A stretch of 64,000 bases of DNA from Hyphomicrobiales bacterium (GTDB lineage: Bacteria > Pseudomonadota > Alphaproteobacteria > Rhizobiales > Rhizobiaceae): positions 1 to 64,000 of the forward strand of contig UBTF01000005.1 of assembly GCA_900468285.1 (NCBI GenBank), in the 5' to 3' direction. Under the pieces are notes generated by a model. It was not told the DNA's origin. It was given only the letters and a program-made list of their open reading frames with translations, and searched no databases. Below, one piece after another: positions 8,438 to 18,325 of this stretch (the stretch's first letter is position 1; each line of letters begins with the position of its first letter). Both the position numbers and the translations under genes were made by a program.

Positions 8438-9232
8438 ATGATGCCCTCAAATCTCGCGGCCTTCTTCTCTCTATTCGTTATATTCATTGGCGCAATCTGC
8501 GTCGCTGCAAGTCCTAGTGTTGTAATGGCTGCGGACCGCGGACCCCGAATTGTGTCGTCCAAGGTCGACCCTGCGGCCAAACCCTTGCAGATGGTGCAGG
8601 CAGAAAGCATCTCCAGATCGACCGCTTCTCGAGTAGGAATGCGTGGGGATCATCTGGTGATCCTGTTCCACGGCATCCGGGGAAGAGGGGCGGTGATGGG
8701 AGCGCTCGGGAACTCTTGGCAGGCTACGCTCCCGGACACAGTGTTCGTTGCGCCAGACGCGCCGTTCGCGCACAAGTCAGGTGGTCGTCAATGGTTTGCA
8801 GTCGATGACCAGATCATGCGCCCCGAGCGGATAGATGCCGCGCGTCGATCGTTCGACAGGGTGGTCTCTGAAATTGTCAAACGTGAAGGGTTCGAAGGCG
8901 CGCTGGACCGAGTGGCGTTCGTCGGGGTCTCGCAAGGCGCCATTATGGCGCTGGATGGAGTTGCATCGGGTCGTTGGAAGGTCGGCGCTCTTGCCACTTT
9001 TGCAGGGCTGTTGCCTCTGCCGCCGACGTCATCTTCGACACGAACAGTTATTCTGATGATGCATGGTGCAGAGGATAAAACAATTCCACCGGCAGCGACA
9101 ACTGTCGCGTCTGGCCAACTGCGATCGGCTGGTTTCAAGGTGACGTCCAAAATCTATCCTGGGGTCGGTCACACTATATCGTCGGAGGAGGCAATGGATG
9201 CCGTCATCTTCCTTCGCGACGGCTTAAAATAG
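8438..9232 (+). CDS. Secreted alpha/beta hydrolase, carboxylesterase/phospholipase type
   Basis: 264 residues with an N-terminal hydrophobic export signal (about residues 5-31, ending near VMAAD). The alpha/beta-hydrolase core shows the oxyanion region VILFHGIRGRG, the nucleophile in GVSQGAIMALD, the acid in HGAEDKTIPP and the base in GVGHTIS. This resembles the small esterase/lysophospholipase group (YpfH/Est-like) rather than lipases. It should act in the periplasm on ester substrates that cannot be named from sequence. It stands alone in its orientation, divergent from an SDR. Confidence 0.8.
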   Translation: MMPSNLAAFFSLFVIFIGAICVAASPSVVMAADRGPRIVSSKVDPAAKPLQMVQAESISRSTASRVGMRGDHLVILFHGIRGRGAVMGALGNSWQATLPDTVFVAPDAPFAHKSGGRQWFAVDDQIMRPERIDAARRSFDRVVSEIVKREGFEGALDRVAFVGVSQGAIMALDGVASGRWKVGALATFAGLLPLPPTSSSTRTVILMMHGAEDKTIPPAATTVASGQLRSAGFKVTSKIYPGVGHTISSEEAMDAVIFLRDGLK

Positions 9233-9419
9233 CGGCATGACGGTGTACGTTCGACCTCCATTTCTTGACTGATTATCCGGGCGCGGGTAGAAGAGATGGG
9301 CCAACTTGGAGTGCACGACCATGGACATTGCTGACCTGTAGTCTGAATCAGCACCACTGATGTAGCGGCCGAGAACATCGCGCGTCCTGAGTATAATTCG
9401 CATTTTTAAGGATTCACTC

Positions 9420-10214
9420 ATGCCCAGACTTGAGGGGAAAACCGCAGTCGTGACCGGGGCTGCGCGCGGCATTGGCGCAGCTATTTCTCGTGCTTTCGCG
9501 CACGAAGCGGCCAGCGTCATTGTCACTGACATCGACGTGGAAGGTGGCCGGAATCTAGCAAAGGAAATCGGAGCGACGTTCGTCCGACTTGATGTTTCCT
9601 CGGAAAACGATTGGATTGATATTGCCCGTCAGTTTCCGAGGATTGACGTGATTGTCAACAATGCCGGGATCACCGGGTTCGAGGGACCAGTCGACAGCAC
9701 TCCGCCTGCTCACGATCCGGAAAACGCTCAACTCTCCGATTGGCGTGCGGTCCATGCCGTGAATTTGGATGGGACTTTCCTCGGTTGCCGTTATGCCATC
9801 AGGGCCATGCGGGAAAATGGTGCGGGCTCGATCATCAATATCTCGTCTCGCTCGGGGTTGGTTGGAATTCCGATGGCTGCGGCCTATGCCTCATCCAAGG
9901 CGGCGGTGCGCAACCACACCAAGAGCGTCGCCCTCTATTGCGCTAGTCAAGGCTTGAACATCCGCTGCAATTCGATCCATCCGGCCGCCGTGATGACTCC
10001 CATGTGGGAGCCGATGCTGGGCACTGGCGCGGATCGTACAGACCGCGAGGCCGCGTTGGTCAAGGACACACCGATGCGCCGGTTTGGAAGGCCGGAGGAA
10101 GTCGCTGCGCTGGCTGTGTTGCTGGCTTCCGACGAAGCCACCTATATGACTGGAGCCGAATTGACCATCGATGGCGGCATTCTTGCGGGATCAGCCGCGG
10201 CGCCGGGGAGCTAA
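9420..10214 (+). CDS. SDR family oxidoreductase
   Basis: 264 residues. The Rossmann motif TGAARGIG, an acidic residue after beta-2 (TDIDVEGG) that suggests NAD(H) preference, NNAGITG, catalytic Ser in NISSRSG and Tyr/Lys in YASSK are all present. The C-terminal [12 protein letters not shown] is typical. Similar enzymes oxidise sugar alcohols, steroids or hydroxyacyl groups; the substrate cannot be fixed. Start ATG 9420. Monocistronic, followed by the corA remnant on the opposite strand. Confidence 0.88.
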   Translation: MPRLEGKTAVVTGAARGIGAAISRAFAHEAASVIVTDIDVEGGRNLAKEIGATFVRLDVSSENDWIDIARQFPRIDVIVNNAGITGFEGPVDSTPPAHDPENAQLSDWRAVHAVNLDGTFLGCRYAIRAMRENGAGSIINISSRSGLVGIPMAAAYASSKAAVRNHTKSVALYCASQGLNIRCNSIHPAAVMTPMWEPMLGTGADRTDREAALVKDTPMRRFGRPEEVAALAVLLASDEATYMTGAELTIDGGILAGSAAAPGS

Positions 10215-10261
10215 AAAAGTGATAGCGCCAAACTGTCATCCGCCGTTGCAGGCCAACTGGA

Positions 10262-11226
10262 TCACAGCCACCGCGCGGGTTTGAAGCGGTAATACAGAAT
10301 GCCGCAGAGAACGAGAATGACAGCCAGAACGATGTGATACCCGTATTGCGACTTCAGCTCGGGCATGTTCTCAAAGTTCATGCCGTAAATCCCAGCGATT
10401 GCCGTCGGCACAGCCAGAATCGCCGCCCATGCTGCGAGCTGCCGCGTAGTCGCTCTTGCCGCTGTTGCTCCAGAAGATTTGTGGCCTCGAATACGGATGT
10501 CACGATATCACGCAACCCGATCACCATGTTTTCGACACGCCGAACATGATCGTGAACGTCCTTAAAGAACGGCCTAGCGTTGTTGTCGACGCAGGGCAGT
10601 TTAAGGTTGGCTAGCTTGCTGGCAACTTCCGCCGTCGGACCCATCAGCCTCTGGAACTTAATGACCTGCCGACGCATTCGGAAGATCCTGCGGATCTGCT
10701 CCGGCTCAAGGAAAGATATGAGAACGTGTTTCTCAATCTCCAGAACCCGGTCTTCTATCGTTTCGACCAAGGGAAGATAGCTATCGACGATGAAATCGAG
10801 GATGCCGTGGAGGACGTAGTCAGGACCATGCGAGAGAAGCTGCGGTGCCTGCTCGAGTTGTTCGCGTAGTTTCTGGTGTGATCGAGCCGACCCATGTCGC
10901 ACGGTGATGACATGGTTCTGGCCGACAAAGATACAGGTCTCGCCATAGGCGATCCTGTCGTTTTCGAGATTTGCGGTCTTGGCGACGACGAATAGCTGGT
11001 CGCCATAGATATCGACCTTCGGGACCTGTTTGCCATTCAGCGCGTCCTCGACTGCAAGGGAATGAAGGCTGAACATCGCCTTCAAACATGCCATCTCTTC
11101 GATCGTCGGATCGGTCAGCCCGATCCAGACAAACTCGTTGGCGTTCGCCTCAAAGGGCTGCGAAGAGAGTGTCATCTCATCAGTGCGCTTACCGTTGCGA
11201 TAGAGATAGGATGCGACGACTGTCAT
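10262..11226 (-). pseudogene. corA: CorA-like Mg/Co transporter, single frameshift
   Basis: CorA forms pentameric divalent-cation channels. From ATG 11226 the frame gives the CorA cytoplasmic domain (FVWIGLTDPT, SLAVEDALNGKQVPKVDIYGDQLFVV, then long helices up to NLLEQQRQE). The sequence then leaves the family, but another frame resumes with ATTRQLAAWAAILAVPTAIAG, the signature YGMNFENMPE and a last membrane segment, ending at TGA 10262-10264. The total of 965 bases is one short of a whole number of codons, so one missing base near 10460 explains the break. As read, the product would lack both membrane helices and be non-functional. Confidence 0.85.
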
Positions 11227-11344
11227 TCTTGTCCGATATGCTTCGAGGACTGGAGGGGAGATATTTGACTGTAAGGAACAAATACACGCCAAGCCGACCG
11301 GGAGGTAGCGAAGAGAGCCGTTCAGCCGAGGTTTAAGCTATTTC

Positions 11345-11574
11345 CTACTGAAACCTCAAGACTGACGAGACGGGTATGACGGCGATCAGGTGACCATCGG
11401 CGCGAACGACCTCGAAGCTGGTGTGGCTGATGATGTCTCCGAATACTATTTTTTCGGCAAGTGTTTCCCTCGCTGCCTGAGGCGCTTCTCTTATGGCCTG
11501 ATCGTCACCTGAAAGCACCGCGCCTTCAAAAAAAGGGTGTCTGCTTCCCTGACGTGGAAGAAGTACCTTGGCAT
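11345..11574 (-). pseudogene. DUF6894-type small protein, frameshift in a T run
   Basis: ATG 11574 starts MPRYFFHVREADTLF, the usual opening of this family of about 75-80-residue proteins. The frame then breaks at a run of seven T (minus strand, near 11527-11533), and the expected continuation FEGAVLSGDDQAIREA to EKIVFGDIISHTSFEVV lies in the next frame up to 11345. The 230 bases are one short of a multiple of three, so loss of one T from an eight-T run restores a 76-residue protein. Function of the family unknown. Confidence 0.7.
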
Positions 11575-11748
11575 TTCGAATTCCGATTTGTTTCCCGTAC
11601 ATTATCGATGAGCAACGGACCGAGAGATCACATTGTTCTAGACCCTGCATAGTCTTCGGGCGCAGACTGTCGGCGTGCCGATATGTAAAAAGTTTGAACG
11701 GTTCGAGCTGGCGGTCATTCGTTTATACAATGAGCAAATATGCAAGCC

Positions 11749-12639
11749 TCATCCGACCTTGAGTGAAGCGATGAGTGCCCTCAAGGCTGGTGGAGATTGC
11801 CTGCGACTTGGGTGGTAAAGGTGGAATCCGGGATAGCTCGGACACCAGTCTTTCAGCACCTGAACAAGAGTCCCCGCCGCGATCTCCTCAGCGACGTCAT
11901 GCTCCATGATATAGCCTAGCCCGACACCTGCACGAACAGCCGCCGCCGGCAGATCGCCGTCATTTGCGACGAGGGGTCCGCTAGTGCGGATATTGATCTC
12001 CTTGCCATCTTTCTCGAATTCCCAGGGCAGTAGTCCGCCTGAGGTCGTCAGCCGGTATCCGATACAGGCGTGGCGTTCCAGGTCATAGGGGGTCAACGGC
12101 GGAGGATAGCGTTCGAAATAGGATGGCGTTCCCACCACCACCGTCCTTAAATCCGGCCCCAGCTTTACCGCGACCATGTCCTTGGCGACGGCTTCTCCCA
12201 GTCGAATGCCCGCATCGAAACCGGCTGTGACGATATCCGTCAGGCCATCATCGATATTGACCTCCACCCGCACATCCGGATTGGCCAGCAGGAAGGCCGG
12301 TAGCTTCGGTAGAAGCACCATTCGTGCCGCATAGGCGAAGGTGGTTATCCTGACCGTACCGGAAGGATTGTCGCGCCACTCCGCCAGCGCTTCCAGCCCG
12401 CTTTCAATATTGGCGAGCGCTGGATTGAGCGATTGCAGCAGCCTCTCGCCCGGCTCGGTCGGCGCGACACTGCGCGTGGTGCGCGACAAAAGCCGGACGC
12501 CCAGCCGCTCCTCCAGCCCGCGCATCGCATGGCTCAGCGCAGAGGGTGACATGCCGAGAATGGCGGCGGCGCGGGTAAAGCTGCGCTCGCGCGCCACCGC
12601 CGCGAAGGCCAGGAGATCATTGAGTTCGTTTCGTTCCAT
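11749..12639 (-). CDS. LysR-family transcriptional regulator
   Basis: 296 residues. The N-terminal winged helix-turn-helix (about 5-62) shows FAAVARERSFTRAAAILGMSPSALSHAMRGLEERLGVRLL. The rest is the periplasmic-binding-protein-like inducer domain (FDAGIRLGE near the middle; VRAGVGLGYI near the end). It is transcribed divergently from the aldo/keto reductase 98 bp away, the classic LysR arrangement, so it probably controls that gene and itself. It belongs to the AKR/SDR-linked LysR group whose inducers are usually unknown. Confidence 0.92.
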   Translation of the reverse strand: MERNELNDLLAFAAVARERSFTRAAAILGMSPSALSHAMRGLEERLGVRLLSRTTRSVAPTEPGERLLQSLNPALANIESGLEALAEWRDNPSGTVRITTFAYAARMVLLPKLPAFLLANPDVRVEVNIDDGLTDIVTAGFDAGIRLGEAVAKDMVAVKLGPDLRTVVVGTPSYFERYPPPLTPYDLERHACIGYRLTTSGGLLPWEFEKDGKEINIRTSGPLVANDGDLPAAAVRAGVGLGYIMEHDVAEEIAAGTLVQVLKDWCPSYPGFHLYHPSRRQSPPALRALIASLKVG

Positions 12640-12737
12640 TCATGCACTGTGCTCACAAGTTCATGCCGCTATCAATGGCTTATGCTGTGGGACGCTTGTC
12701 GTTACATCCTGTTGCACAACAACGATGGAGAACACCG

Positions 12738-13841
12738 ATGGATCTCACCAGTTACCGCACACTCGGCAAATCCGGCCTGATCGTCAGCCCGCTGGCCCTT
12801 GGCACCATGACCTTCGGTGCGGAACGCTGGGGTGCCGGAAACGAAACCTCGCGCGCGCTTTTCGATGCCTATGTCGAAGCCGGTGGCAATTTCATCGACA
12901 CGGCGGATGTTTATTCCGCTGGCCAAAGCGAGGAGATGCTTGGCACATTTGTGTCGGACAGCGGCACGCGTGATCGGTTGGTCATTGCCACCAAATCCGG
13001 TTTTCCACGCGGGCAGGGTACGCCTTTATGGGGTGGTAATGGTGCCAAGAACATCCGCATGAGCATAGAGGGCTCATTGAAGCGGCTGAAGACCGATTAC
13101 ATCGACATGTACTGGATGCATGTGTGGGACCGCACGACGCCAGCAGAAGAGGTGTTGCAGACTTTGGCAAATGCGGTTCGCGCCGGTAAAATCCTGCATT
13201 ACGGTTTCTCCAACACGCCTGCATGGTATGTCGCAAAGGTCGCGACGCTCGCCGAAGCGCACGGCTTGCCCAAGCCAATCGGCTTGCAATATGCCTATTC
13301 TCTCATCGACCGTGGCGTGGAGCTGGATCTCCTTCCGGCAGGTGCCGAGTTCGGTCTGGGAATGGTGCCATGGAGCCCGCTTGCGGCTGGATTGCTGACA
13401 GGAAAATACGGTCGCGACAAGATCAGCGATGCCAGCCGTGTGCCGGGGCTGCCAGACAAGGCAGGAACTGTGACCGAGGGTGAAAGCGACGGGCGCCTCA
13501 ATGGTGACAACCCGTTCGGGGGCATGCTGTTCACGGATCGCAACTTCCAAGTCGTCGATGTTCTGAAAGCTGTGGCTTCAGAGGCTGGTCGTTCGCCTGC
13601 GGAAGTAGCACTGGCCTGGGTAGCGAAACGCCCTGGCGTCTCCTCGGTGTTGATCGGCGCAAGCCGTGTAGATCAACTTACTCAAAATATCGCGTCGCTC
13701 GACACAGTGCTGGAGGATCAGCACCTGCAGCGACTGGAGAAGGCCACCGCGCTGCCAATGCTCAATCCTTACTTCATCTTCCAGATGCCGACTGAAATGG
13801 TATTCGGTGGACAGCAGGTGCGTGGATGGGGAGCGAGCTAA
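12738..13841 (+). CDS. Aldo/keto reductase
   Basis: 367 residues with the (beta/alpha)8 NADPH-dependent reductase fold. The catalytic tetrad is visible: Asp and Tyr in FIDTADVYSAGQSEE, Lys in VIATKSG and His in YWMHVWD. The C-terminal cofactor-binding part VSSVLIGASRVDQLTQN is present. Length and the RTLGKSGLIVSPLALGTM start match the YajO/Tas-like group acting on aldehydes and ketones. ATG 12738 fits the family N-terminus; earlier in-frame ATGs lie in the shared promoter. Probably controlled by the divergent LysR protein. Confidence 0.92.
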   Translation: MDLTSYRTLGKSGLIVSPLALGTMTFGAERWGAGNETSRALFDAYVEAGGNFIDTADVYSAGQSEEMLGTFVSDSGTRDRLVIATKSGFPRGQGTPLWGGNGAKNIRMSIEGSLKRLKTDYIDMYWMHVWDRTTPAEEVLQTLANAVRAGKILHYGFSNTPAWYVAKVATLAEAHGLPKPIGLQYAYSLIDRGVELDLLPAGAEFGLGMVPWSPLAAGLLTGKYGRDKISDASRVPGLPDKAGTVTEGESDGRLNGDNPFGGMLFTDRNFQVVDVLKAVASEAGRSPAEVALAWVAKRPGVSSVLIGASRVDQLTQNIASLDTVLEDQHLQRLEKATALPMLNPYFIFQMPTEMVFGGQQVRGWGAS

Positions 13842-13924
13842 GCAGGTACGGCGACTTGTAATCTTCTGATATTCGGAAGGAATTGGTTTTAGGGCCCGAT
13901 CTTTGCGACCGGACCCCAGCAACA

Positions 13925-14218
13925 TCAGTGGTGATGTTCTGGCATCTCTTTCAACTGGTCTTTCGTCCACGACGTCACAGCATGAACATCGCCATCCTCG
14001 TCGCGCATGAAATCAAGGTCGCTCAGCGCGACGGCTACTGGCTTGGCGCCGATTCCGAGAAATCCGCCAACATCGATGATGGCTTGGCCGCCTGTTCCGC
14101 CGTGGACGTGATCGACCTTTCCAACCTTATGGTCATCTGCGCCATATACGGTTGCACCTTCCAGAATTTCTGGGGTCAGCTCTGTAGTTGATAGGCGAAC
14201 GTGGTTTGTATGATCCAT
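13925..14218 (-). CDS. PRC-barrel domain protein
   Basis: 97 residues. The central PRC-barrel beta-rich motif is clear: EGATVYGADDHKVGKVDHV, then QAIIDVGGFLGIGAKPVAVAL and LDFMRDEDG. Start ATG 14218 follows an excellent AAAGGAGG site. The C-terminus ends in three histidines. Such proteins are small stress-linked cytoplasmic proteins related to RimM-like barrels; the precise role is unknown. It stands alone. Confidence 0.85.
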   Translation of the reverse strand: MDHTNHVRLSTTELTPEILEGATVYGADDHKVGKVDHVHGGTGGQAIIDVGGFLGIGAKPVAVALSDLDFMRDEDGDVHAVTSWTKDQLKEMPEHHH

Positions 14219-14362
14219 TGGTTTTCCTCCTTTGTGGATGATCACGTAACGGCATCACAGGCCTCTGGTTCCCTGATACGGAAAAGCTTTAATTGACCCC
14301 TGACCAACAGCTCGTCTGACGCTCTCACGCTATGTATCTATATTTGCGCGAGGATCCAGGCA

Positions 14363-14692
14363 CTACCACCTGTAGTCACGATATTCATGTCGCCCACGCC
14401 ATTCGCGTCGGTCGTAGTAGTCGCGGCGTTCTCGCCATTCGCGACGATCGCGCCATTCTCGTCTGGCTTCCCAGCGGTCACGTCTATCCCACCGATCGCG
14501 ATACTCACGCGGAGGGCCATTTGGTCGGCAATAGCCGCGTGGGGAAAGGTGGAAGCCGCGTCCGCAAGCGTAGTCTACCTTCTGCACGTCTGAGGCCGAG
14601 GGGACAGATGGACGAACTGACGGCATCGCGTTGGCGACGTTGGCAAGCAGACTACCTAGAATTATTCCCGCGCTGAAAATTATCTTGCGCAT
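14363..14692 (-). CDS. Secreted GCG-type repeat protein, Arg/Trp/Asp-rich
   Basis: 109 residues. A signal peptide (MRKIIFSAGIILGSLLANVANA) is followed by the short conserved motif YACGRGFHLSPRGYCRPNG, the Gly-Cys-Gly/CRPN prefix found ahead of low-complexity tails in rhizobial envelope proteins. The last 50 residues are repeats of W/Y-R-D/E-R units (EWRDRREW, EWRERRDYYDRREW) and are very basic. Likely periplasmic or cell-surface; function unknown. Confidence 0.7.
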   Translation of the reverse strand: MRKIIFSAGIILGSLLANVANAMPSVRPSVPSASDVQKVDYACGRGFHLSPRGYCRPNGPPREYRDRWDRRDRWEARREWRDRREWRERRDYYDRREWRGRHEYRDYRW

Positions 14693-14996
14693 CTCACATC
14701 ACTCCGTTGAGGGAGATGCGATTTAGCGACCCGCACCGTGAACCATGCCTGAATGAACTTTGACGTTTTCGTGGCGTTGCAAGCTGCGGAAGATTTCCGG
14801 ATGTGACCAACGTGCGGCGGAACCTACTCCGAACCAGGGAGTGCGGGGAAGGTGCGACTGGTGCCCACTTACGGGATATCCGTCGCCAATCCTCTACGGG
14901 ATGGCATCTATCGGTAAGTTCGAAAGGTTTCGCGCTGATGCGAGCGCAGGATGCCTAAGCCAACTGACTTGAGCGCCACCGCGCTAGGAAACAGAT
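14693..14996. other. Non-coding stretch, nothing recognised
   Basis: About 300 bp between two minus-strand genes. No convincing small gene or hairpin terminator was found. Confidence 0.5.
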
Positions 14997-15659
14997 CTAT
15001 CGAAGCAGTCCGTCGACGTCGAACTCTTCCCAGCCGCCAAGCTTCGGCGCCGAATCCTTGGCGTCGTCTTTAGACTTCTTAGACCTCTTTGCAGCCTCCC
15101 TCTTGAGCGACCGCGTCAGCTTCGCTTGATACGTAGCCCGTTGCCTCTTTACAGCTTTTGCCTCGGCATCCTCCACCCGCCATTCTTCTGCGGCCCCTCG
15201 GTCGAGAAGATCCTCCACCACCTTGGGGTCGAAGACATGGAATGTAATCTGACGAGCGCGTCCGTTCAGTCTGACAGTCCTCGTACCGGCGCTCGGCAGA
15301 CGACCGTCTCCAAGCCAACGATGTCGCTCGCTGGTCTTGATGGTCAGGATGTCCTCGATTTCGCGCGGAATGACCGGTAAGGTTCCGGCTTCCGCCGCCA
15401 CTTTCGCGACAATAGCCGCTGCCGCGTTGAATGAGGTCTTTTCGTTGGCCGTCATCGCCAGTGTGAGATCGACGCCCTCCAGCGAGATCGACTTTTTAGA
15501 GGTCGCAGGCAGCCTTGCTTGTATTTCCTGAAGAACGCCTTTCGCCCGAACGGCCGACCCCATTGTTACGGTGGCTGGCAGGGTCCACGTCCTGATCAGT
15601 TCGATCTCATCTTCTTCACGCTTCGGCATGTCACACAAATGGTTGCTCATCTCTTCCAA
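14997..15659 (-). CDS. Conserved hypothetical protein, 220 residues
   Basis: A continuous frame from ATG 15659 (or ATG 15650). The first two thirds look globular (LIRTWTLPATVTMGSAVRAKGVLQEI); a central segment reads SERHRWLGDGRLPSAGTRTVRLNG. The last third is a Lys/Arg/Glu-rich coiled-coil-like region (KAVKRQRATYQAKLTRSLKREAAKRSKKS). The basic helix suggests nucleic-acid contact, which is inference. I do not recognise the family, though similar proteins seem common on rhizobial plasmids. Confidence 0.65.
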   Translation of the reverse strand: MEEMSNHLCDMPKREEDEIELIRTWTLPATVTMGSAVRAKGVLQEIQARLPATSKKSISLEGVDLTLAMTANEKTSFNAAAAIVAKVAAEAGTLPVIPREIEDILTIKTSERHRWLGDGRLPSAGTRTVRLNGRARQITFHVFDPKVVEDLLDRGAAEEWRVEDAEAKAVKRQRATYQAKLTRSLKREAAKRSKKSKDDAKDSAPKLGGWEEFDVDGLLR

Positions 15660-15706
15660 GTCAACGAGCCTGTTGACGGCAGACGAGGAACTGAAACTGA
15701 TCTTGC

Positions 15707-16624
15707 TTATCCCTCCCTCTTACCGAAACTCTCCATCAAAATGCTCAGGAAGGCTCTCACAGCGGGGTTGGTCCGGCGGCTTTCCGGCCAAACGGCTGTG
15801 ATGTTGTGACGTTCGACAGAGAAATCGGACAGGACAGGGATCAGTTGACCACGGTCCACCCATGGCGCTGCCATGAAGCTCGTCGCCATTCCTATTCCCG
15901 CTCCCGCTGCGATCGTTGCTATGATAGCCTCGCTCGCATCGACGATGATTGCCGACGACGGCACGATCTCGATTTCTCGCTCTTTGAGCTGGAACGGCCA
16001 GCGAAATAACTGCCCGCTGCTCTGATAGCGCAGGTTGACCGTCTGGTGCTGCTGAAGATGATCGGGGTGGGTTGGCACACCATTCGTGGCCAGATACTCC
16101 GGGGAGGCGTAGCAGCAAAGCCGATGCGGAGAAAGTTTCCGTGATAAAAGCTGGGAGTCGGGAAGGTCGCCGATGCGAACAGCCAGATCTATTCCCTCTT
16201 CGATAAGGTCAACCCTCTGATCATCCAGTCTGAGATCGATCGAAACCTTTGGATGACGTGCGCGAAACCTGGGCAGCACAGGTGCGATGACATGCAGGCC
16301 GATCGGCAGGGAAGCGGCAATGCGCAAGGTTCCCGTCGGTTCGGAGCGCGCGGCCTTTGCGGCCTGCTCGATGTCCTCAGCATCCCGCAGCAGCCGCAAT
16401 GCGCGTCCATGTAGGTCACGGCCTTCGTTGGTGAGAGTGAGAGATCGCGTCGTTCGGGTGAACAGCGAAACGCCAAGGTGGCTTTCCAGTCGCTGGACGC
16501 TTTTACTGACCGCTGATGGCGAGATGGCAAGCGACCGCGCTGCCGCCGTGTAGCTACCCAGCGATCCGGCGCGCGCAAAGGCGATCAAGCCGGTCAACCG
16601 TTCGATTCCAATTTGTTCCTTCAT
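15707..16624 (-). CDS. LysR-family transcriptional regulator
   Basis: 305 residues from ATG 16624. The helix-turn-helix lies in [22 protein letters not shown] (about 20-42), with the effector domain behind it ([37 protein letters not shown]). It belongs to the large AaeR/DsdC-like group of oxidoreductase-linked LysR regulators. It is divergent from the quinone oxidoreductase gene, and a perfect AATGG-N4-CCATT repeat lies 17 bp ahead of its start codon, a candidate binding site. Confidence 0.92.
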   Translation of the reverse strand: MKEQIGIERLTGLIAFARAGSLGSYTAAARSLAISPSAVSKSVQRLESHLGVSLFTRTTRSLTLTNEGRDLHGRALRLLRDAEDIEQAAKAARSEPTGTLRIAASLPIGLHVIAPVLPRFRARHPKVSIDLRLDDQRVDLIEEGIDLAVRIGDLPDSQLLSRKLSPHRLCCYASPEYLATNGVPTHPDHLQQHQTVNLRYQSSGQLFRWPFQLKEREIEIVPSSAIIVDASEAIIATIAAGAGIGMATSFMAAPWVDRGQLIPVLSDFSVERHNITAVWPESRRTNPAVRAFLSILMESFGKREG

Positions 16625-16640
16625 GGCACTATTAAAGCGA

Positions 16641-16654
16641 AATGGAGCACCATT
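16641..16654. promoter_or_regulatory. LysR-type inverted repeat AATGG-N4-CCATT
   Basis: A perfect 5-bp inverted repeat with a four-base centre, set in the 92-bp divergent control region. It is A/T-flanked and is a plausible binding box for the adjacent LysR regulator. Confidence 0.4.
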
Positions 16655-16716
16655 ATCAATCACAAAGGATGTGCGGACATCAGGTCAGGGAAATCTCAAT
16701 TAGAAAGGGTTTAAAT

Positions 16717-17733
16717 ATGACCGAGATGATGAAAGCAGTCCGCCTGCACGAATTTGGTGGCCCGGAGGTCCTGCATTACGAAGGCGCTCCACGGCCTGTT
16801 GCCAAACAGGGCGAGGTCCTTGTCCGGGTGCATGCGGCGAGTCTCAATCCCCCTGATCTTTATCTGCGGGACGGATATCGCGCGCTCCCGCCGGAGTGGC
16901 GACCCAGCCCTGTCTTTCCATTGATCTTGGGAACAGACATCTCCGGTATCGTCACCGCAGTCGCGGACGATGTCCGAGCATTCGGCGTCGGGGATGAGGT
17001 CTATGGCATGGTGCGTTTCCCCCACGATCTCATGACCGGCAGCAATGCCTATGCCGACTATGTCAAAGTTCCGGCCTCGGATCTCGCACTGAAACCTAAA
17101 GGCATCGATCATGTGCAGGCCGCTGCCGCTCCGATGTCGCTGCTGACGGCATGGCAGTTTCTCGTAGAGCTTGGACACAACGAACCCAACCCGTTCCAGG
17201 ATTTCCACCATGCACCAGCTCCGCTTGAGGGAAAGACTGTGCTGGTGAATGGCGCTGCCGGTGGGGTCGGACACCTGATGGTTCAGGTGGCAAAATGGAA
17301 GGGTGCCCGCGTGATTGCAGTTGCTTCCGGAAGGCACGAGATGCTTCTCGCCAATCTCGGCGCAGATGCATTCATCGATTACACCAAGCAGTCAGCCGAG
17401 ACGGTCATGCGGAATGTCGATTTGGTAATCGACGCGGTTGGTGGCTCCAACATGGAGCGCTTCCTGAATGTCATCAAAAAAGGTGGCGCGCTCTATCTGG
17501 TCAATCCTCTCGGCTTTTCCGGCCATGAAGAGGCCCAACGACGCGGCATTATCGTCTCAACGGCTCAGGTGCGCTCCAATGGTGCACAATTGGCGAAGGC
17601 GGGTCGTCTGCTCGATGATGGCACGATACGCGTAGTGATCGACAGTACGTTCCCAATGGCTGAGGCCTCTGCTGCCCATGGTCGGGCAGGGCGGGGAAGC
17701 ATGCAGGGCAAGGTCGTCCTCGTTAACGAGTGA
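16717..17733 (+). CDS. NADP-dependent alcohol dehydrogenase/quinone oxidoreductase (MDR family)
   Basis: 338 residues. The N-terminal catalytic fold begins MKAVRLHEFGGPEVLHYE; the NADPH-binding Rossmann fold shows VLVNGAAGGVGHLMVQVAKWKGARV and LGADAFIDY. The zinc-binding cysteines of true alcohol dehydrogenases are missing, so a zinc-independent quinone reductase or enoyl reductase is likely. ATG 16717 matches the family start. Divergent from a LysR regulator and followed after 190 bp by a cupin gene, which may be co-regulated. Confidence 0.9.
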   Translation: MTEMMKAVRLHEFGGPEVLHYEGAPRPVAKQGEVLVRVHAASLNPPDLYLRDGYRALPPEWRPSPVFPLILGTDISGIVTAVADDVRAFGVGDEVYGMVRFPHDLMTGSNAYADYVKVPASDLALKPKGIDHVQAAAAPMSLLTAWQFLVELGHNEPNPFQDFHHAPAPLEGKTVLVNGAAGGVGHLMVQVAKWKGARVIAVASGRHEMLLANLGADAFIDYTKQSAETVMRNVDLVIDAVGGSNMERFLNVIKKGGALYLVNPLGFSGHEEAQRRGIIVSTAQVRSNGAQLAKAGRLLDDGTIRVVIDSTFPMAEASAAHGRAGRGSMQGKVVLVNE

Positions 17734-17747
17734 CGACGTTTGGAACC

Positions 17748-17779
17748 GGAAAAGGTTTCCGCCATCTGAATCCTTTTCC
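17748..17779 (+). terminator. Hairpin after the quinone oxidoreductase gene
   Basis: GGAAAAGG pairs perfectly with CCTTTTCC across a 16-base loop, 15 bp after the stop codon. There is no T tract, so it may slow or protect transcript ends rather than terminate fully. Confidence 0.35.
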
Positions 17780-17923
17780 GCAAACCTTCTGGAAGAAACC
17801 AGTCGCGCTTGCACGATCGTTCAATACCCAGTTCGACGTCTGGCGTAACAATCGTGCTGACTTGCTTTGATTGAATTGCCTCCCTTCGTCGCGGTCGCGT
17901 TCAAACCCACAAAGGATACGAAA

Positions 17924-18280
17924 ATGGAATCCATCAATCTCGACAAGAAGCTTAGTCTGTTTTCGAGCCACTGGGACCCGCATGTGATCGCCGATTACAA
18001 CGAGAACGATGTGATGGTCGTGAAGTTCAAGGGCGAATATCCGTTCCACAAGCATGACACGACCGATGACTTCTTCCTTGTGCTGGAGGGGGAGATGGAG
18101 CTCGACATCGAAGGCGAGCCGTCTCGCACAGTGAGAGCCGGCGAGATGATTGTCGTTCCCAAGGGCGTGGTGCATCGGCCACGGGCTAAAGACGAGGTGA
18201 AGGTTCTCTTGATAGAACCGAAGGGCGAACCGAACTCAGGCGATTCCGGGCGCGCACCAGCGCTTAAACCTCGTCTCTGA
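17924..18280 (+). CDS. Small cupin-domain protein
   Basis: 118 residues, a single cupin beta-barrel. The metal-binding motif appears as YPFHKHDTTDDFFLVLEGEMELDIEG, and the second half supplies VPKGVVHRPRAKDEV with a conserved His. ATG 17924 follows an AAAGGA site. Such small cupins bind a divalent metal and may act as isomerases, dioxygenases or sensors; substrate unknown. It lies between the quinone reductase and another LysR module. Confidence 0.85.
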   Translation: MESINLDKKLSLFSSHWDPHVIADYNENDVMVVKFKGEYPFHKHDTTDDFFLVLEGEMELDIEGEPSRTVRAGEMIVVPKGVVHRPRAKDEVKVLLIEPKGEPNSGDSGRAPALKPRL

Positions 18281-18325
18281 TAGGCTTGAGGCCGCTTGGA
18301 GGCCATGCAGTGTAGCTGCTTTAAG

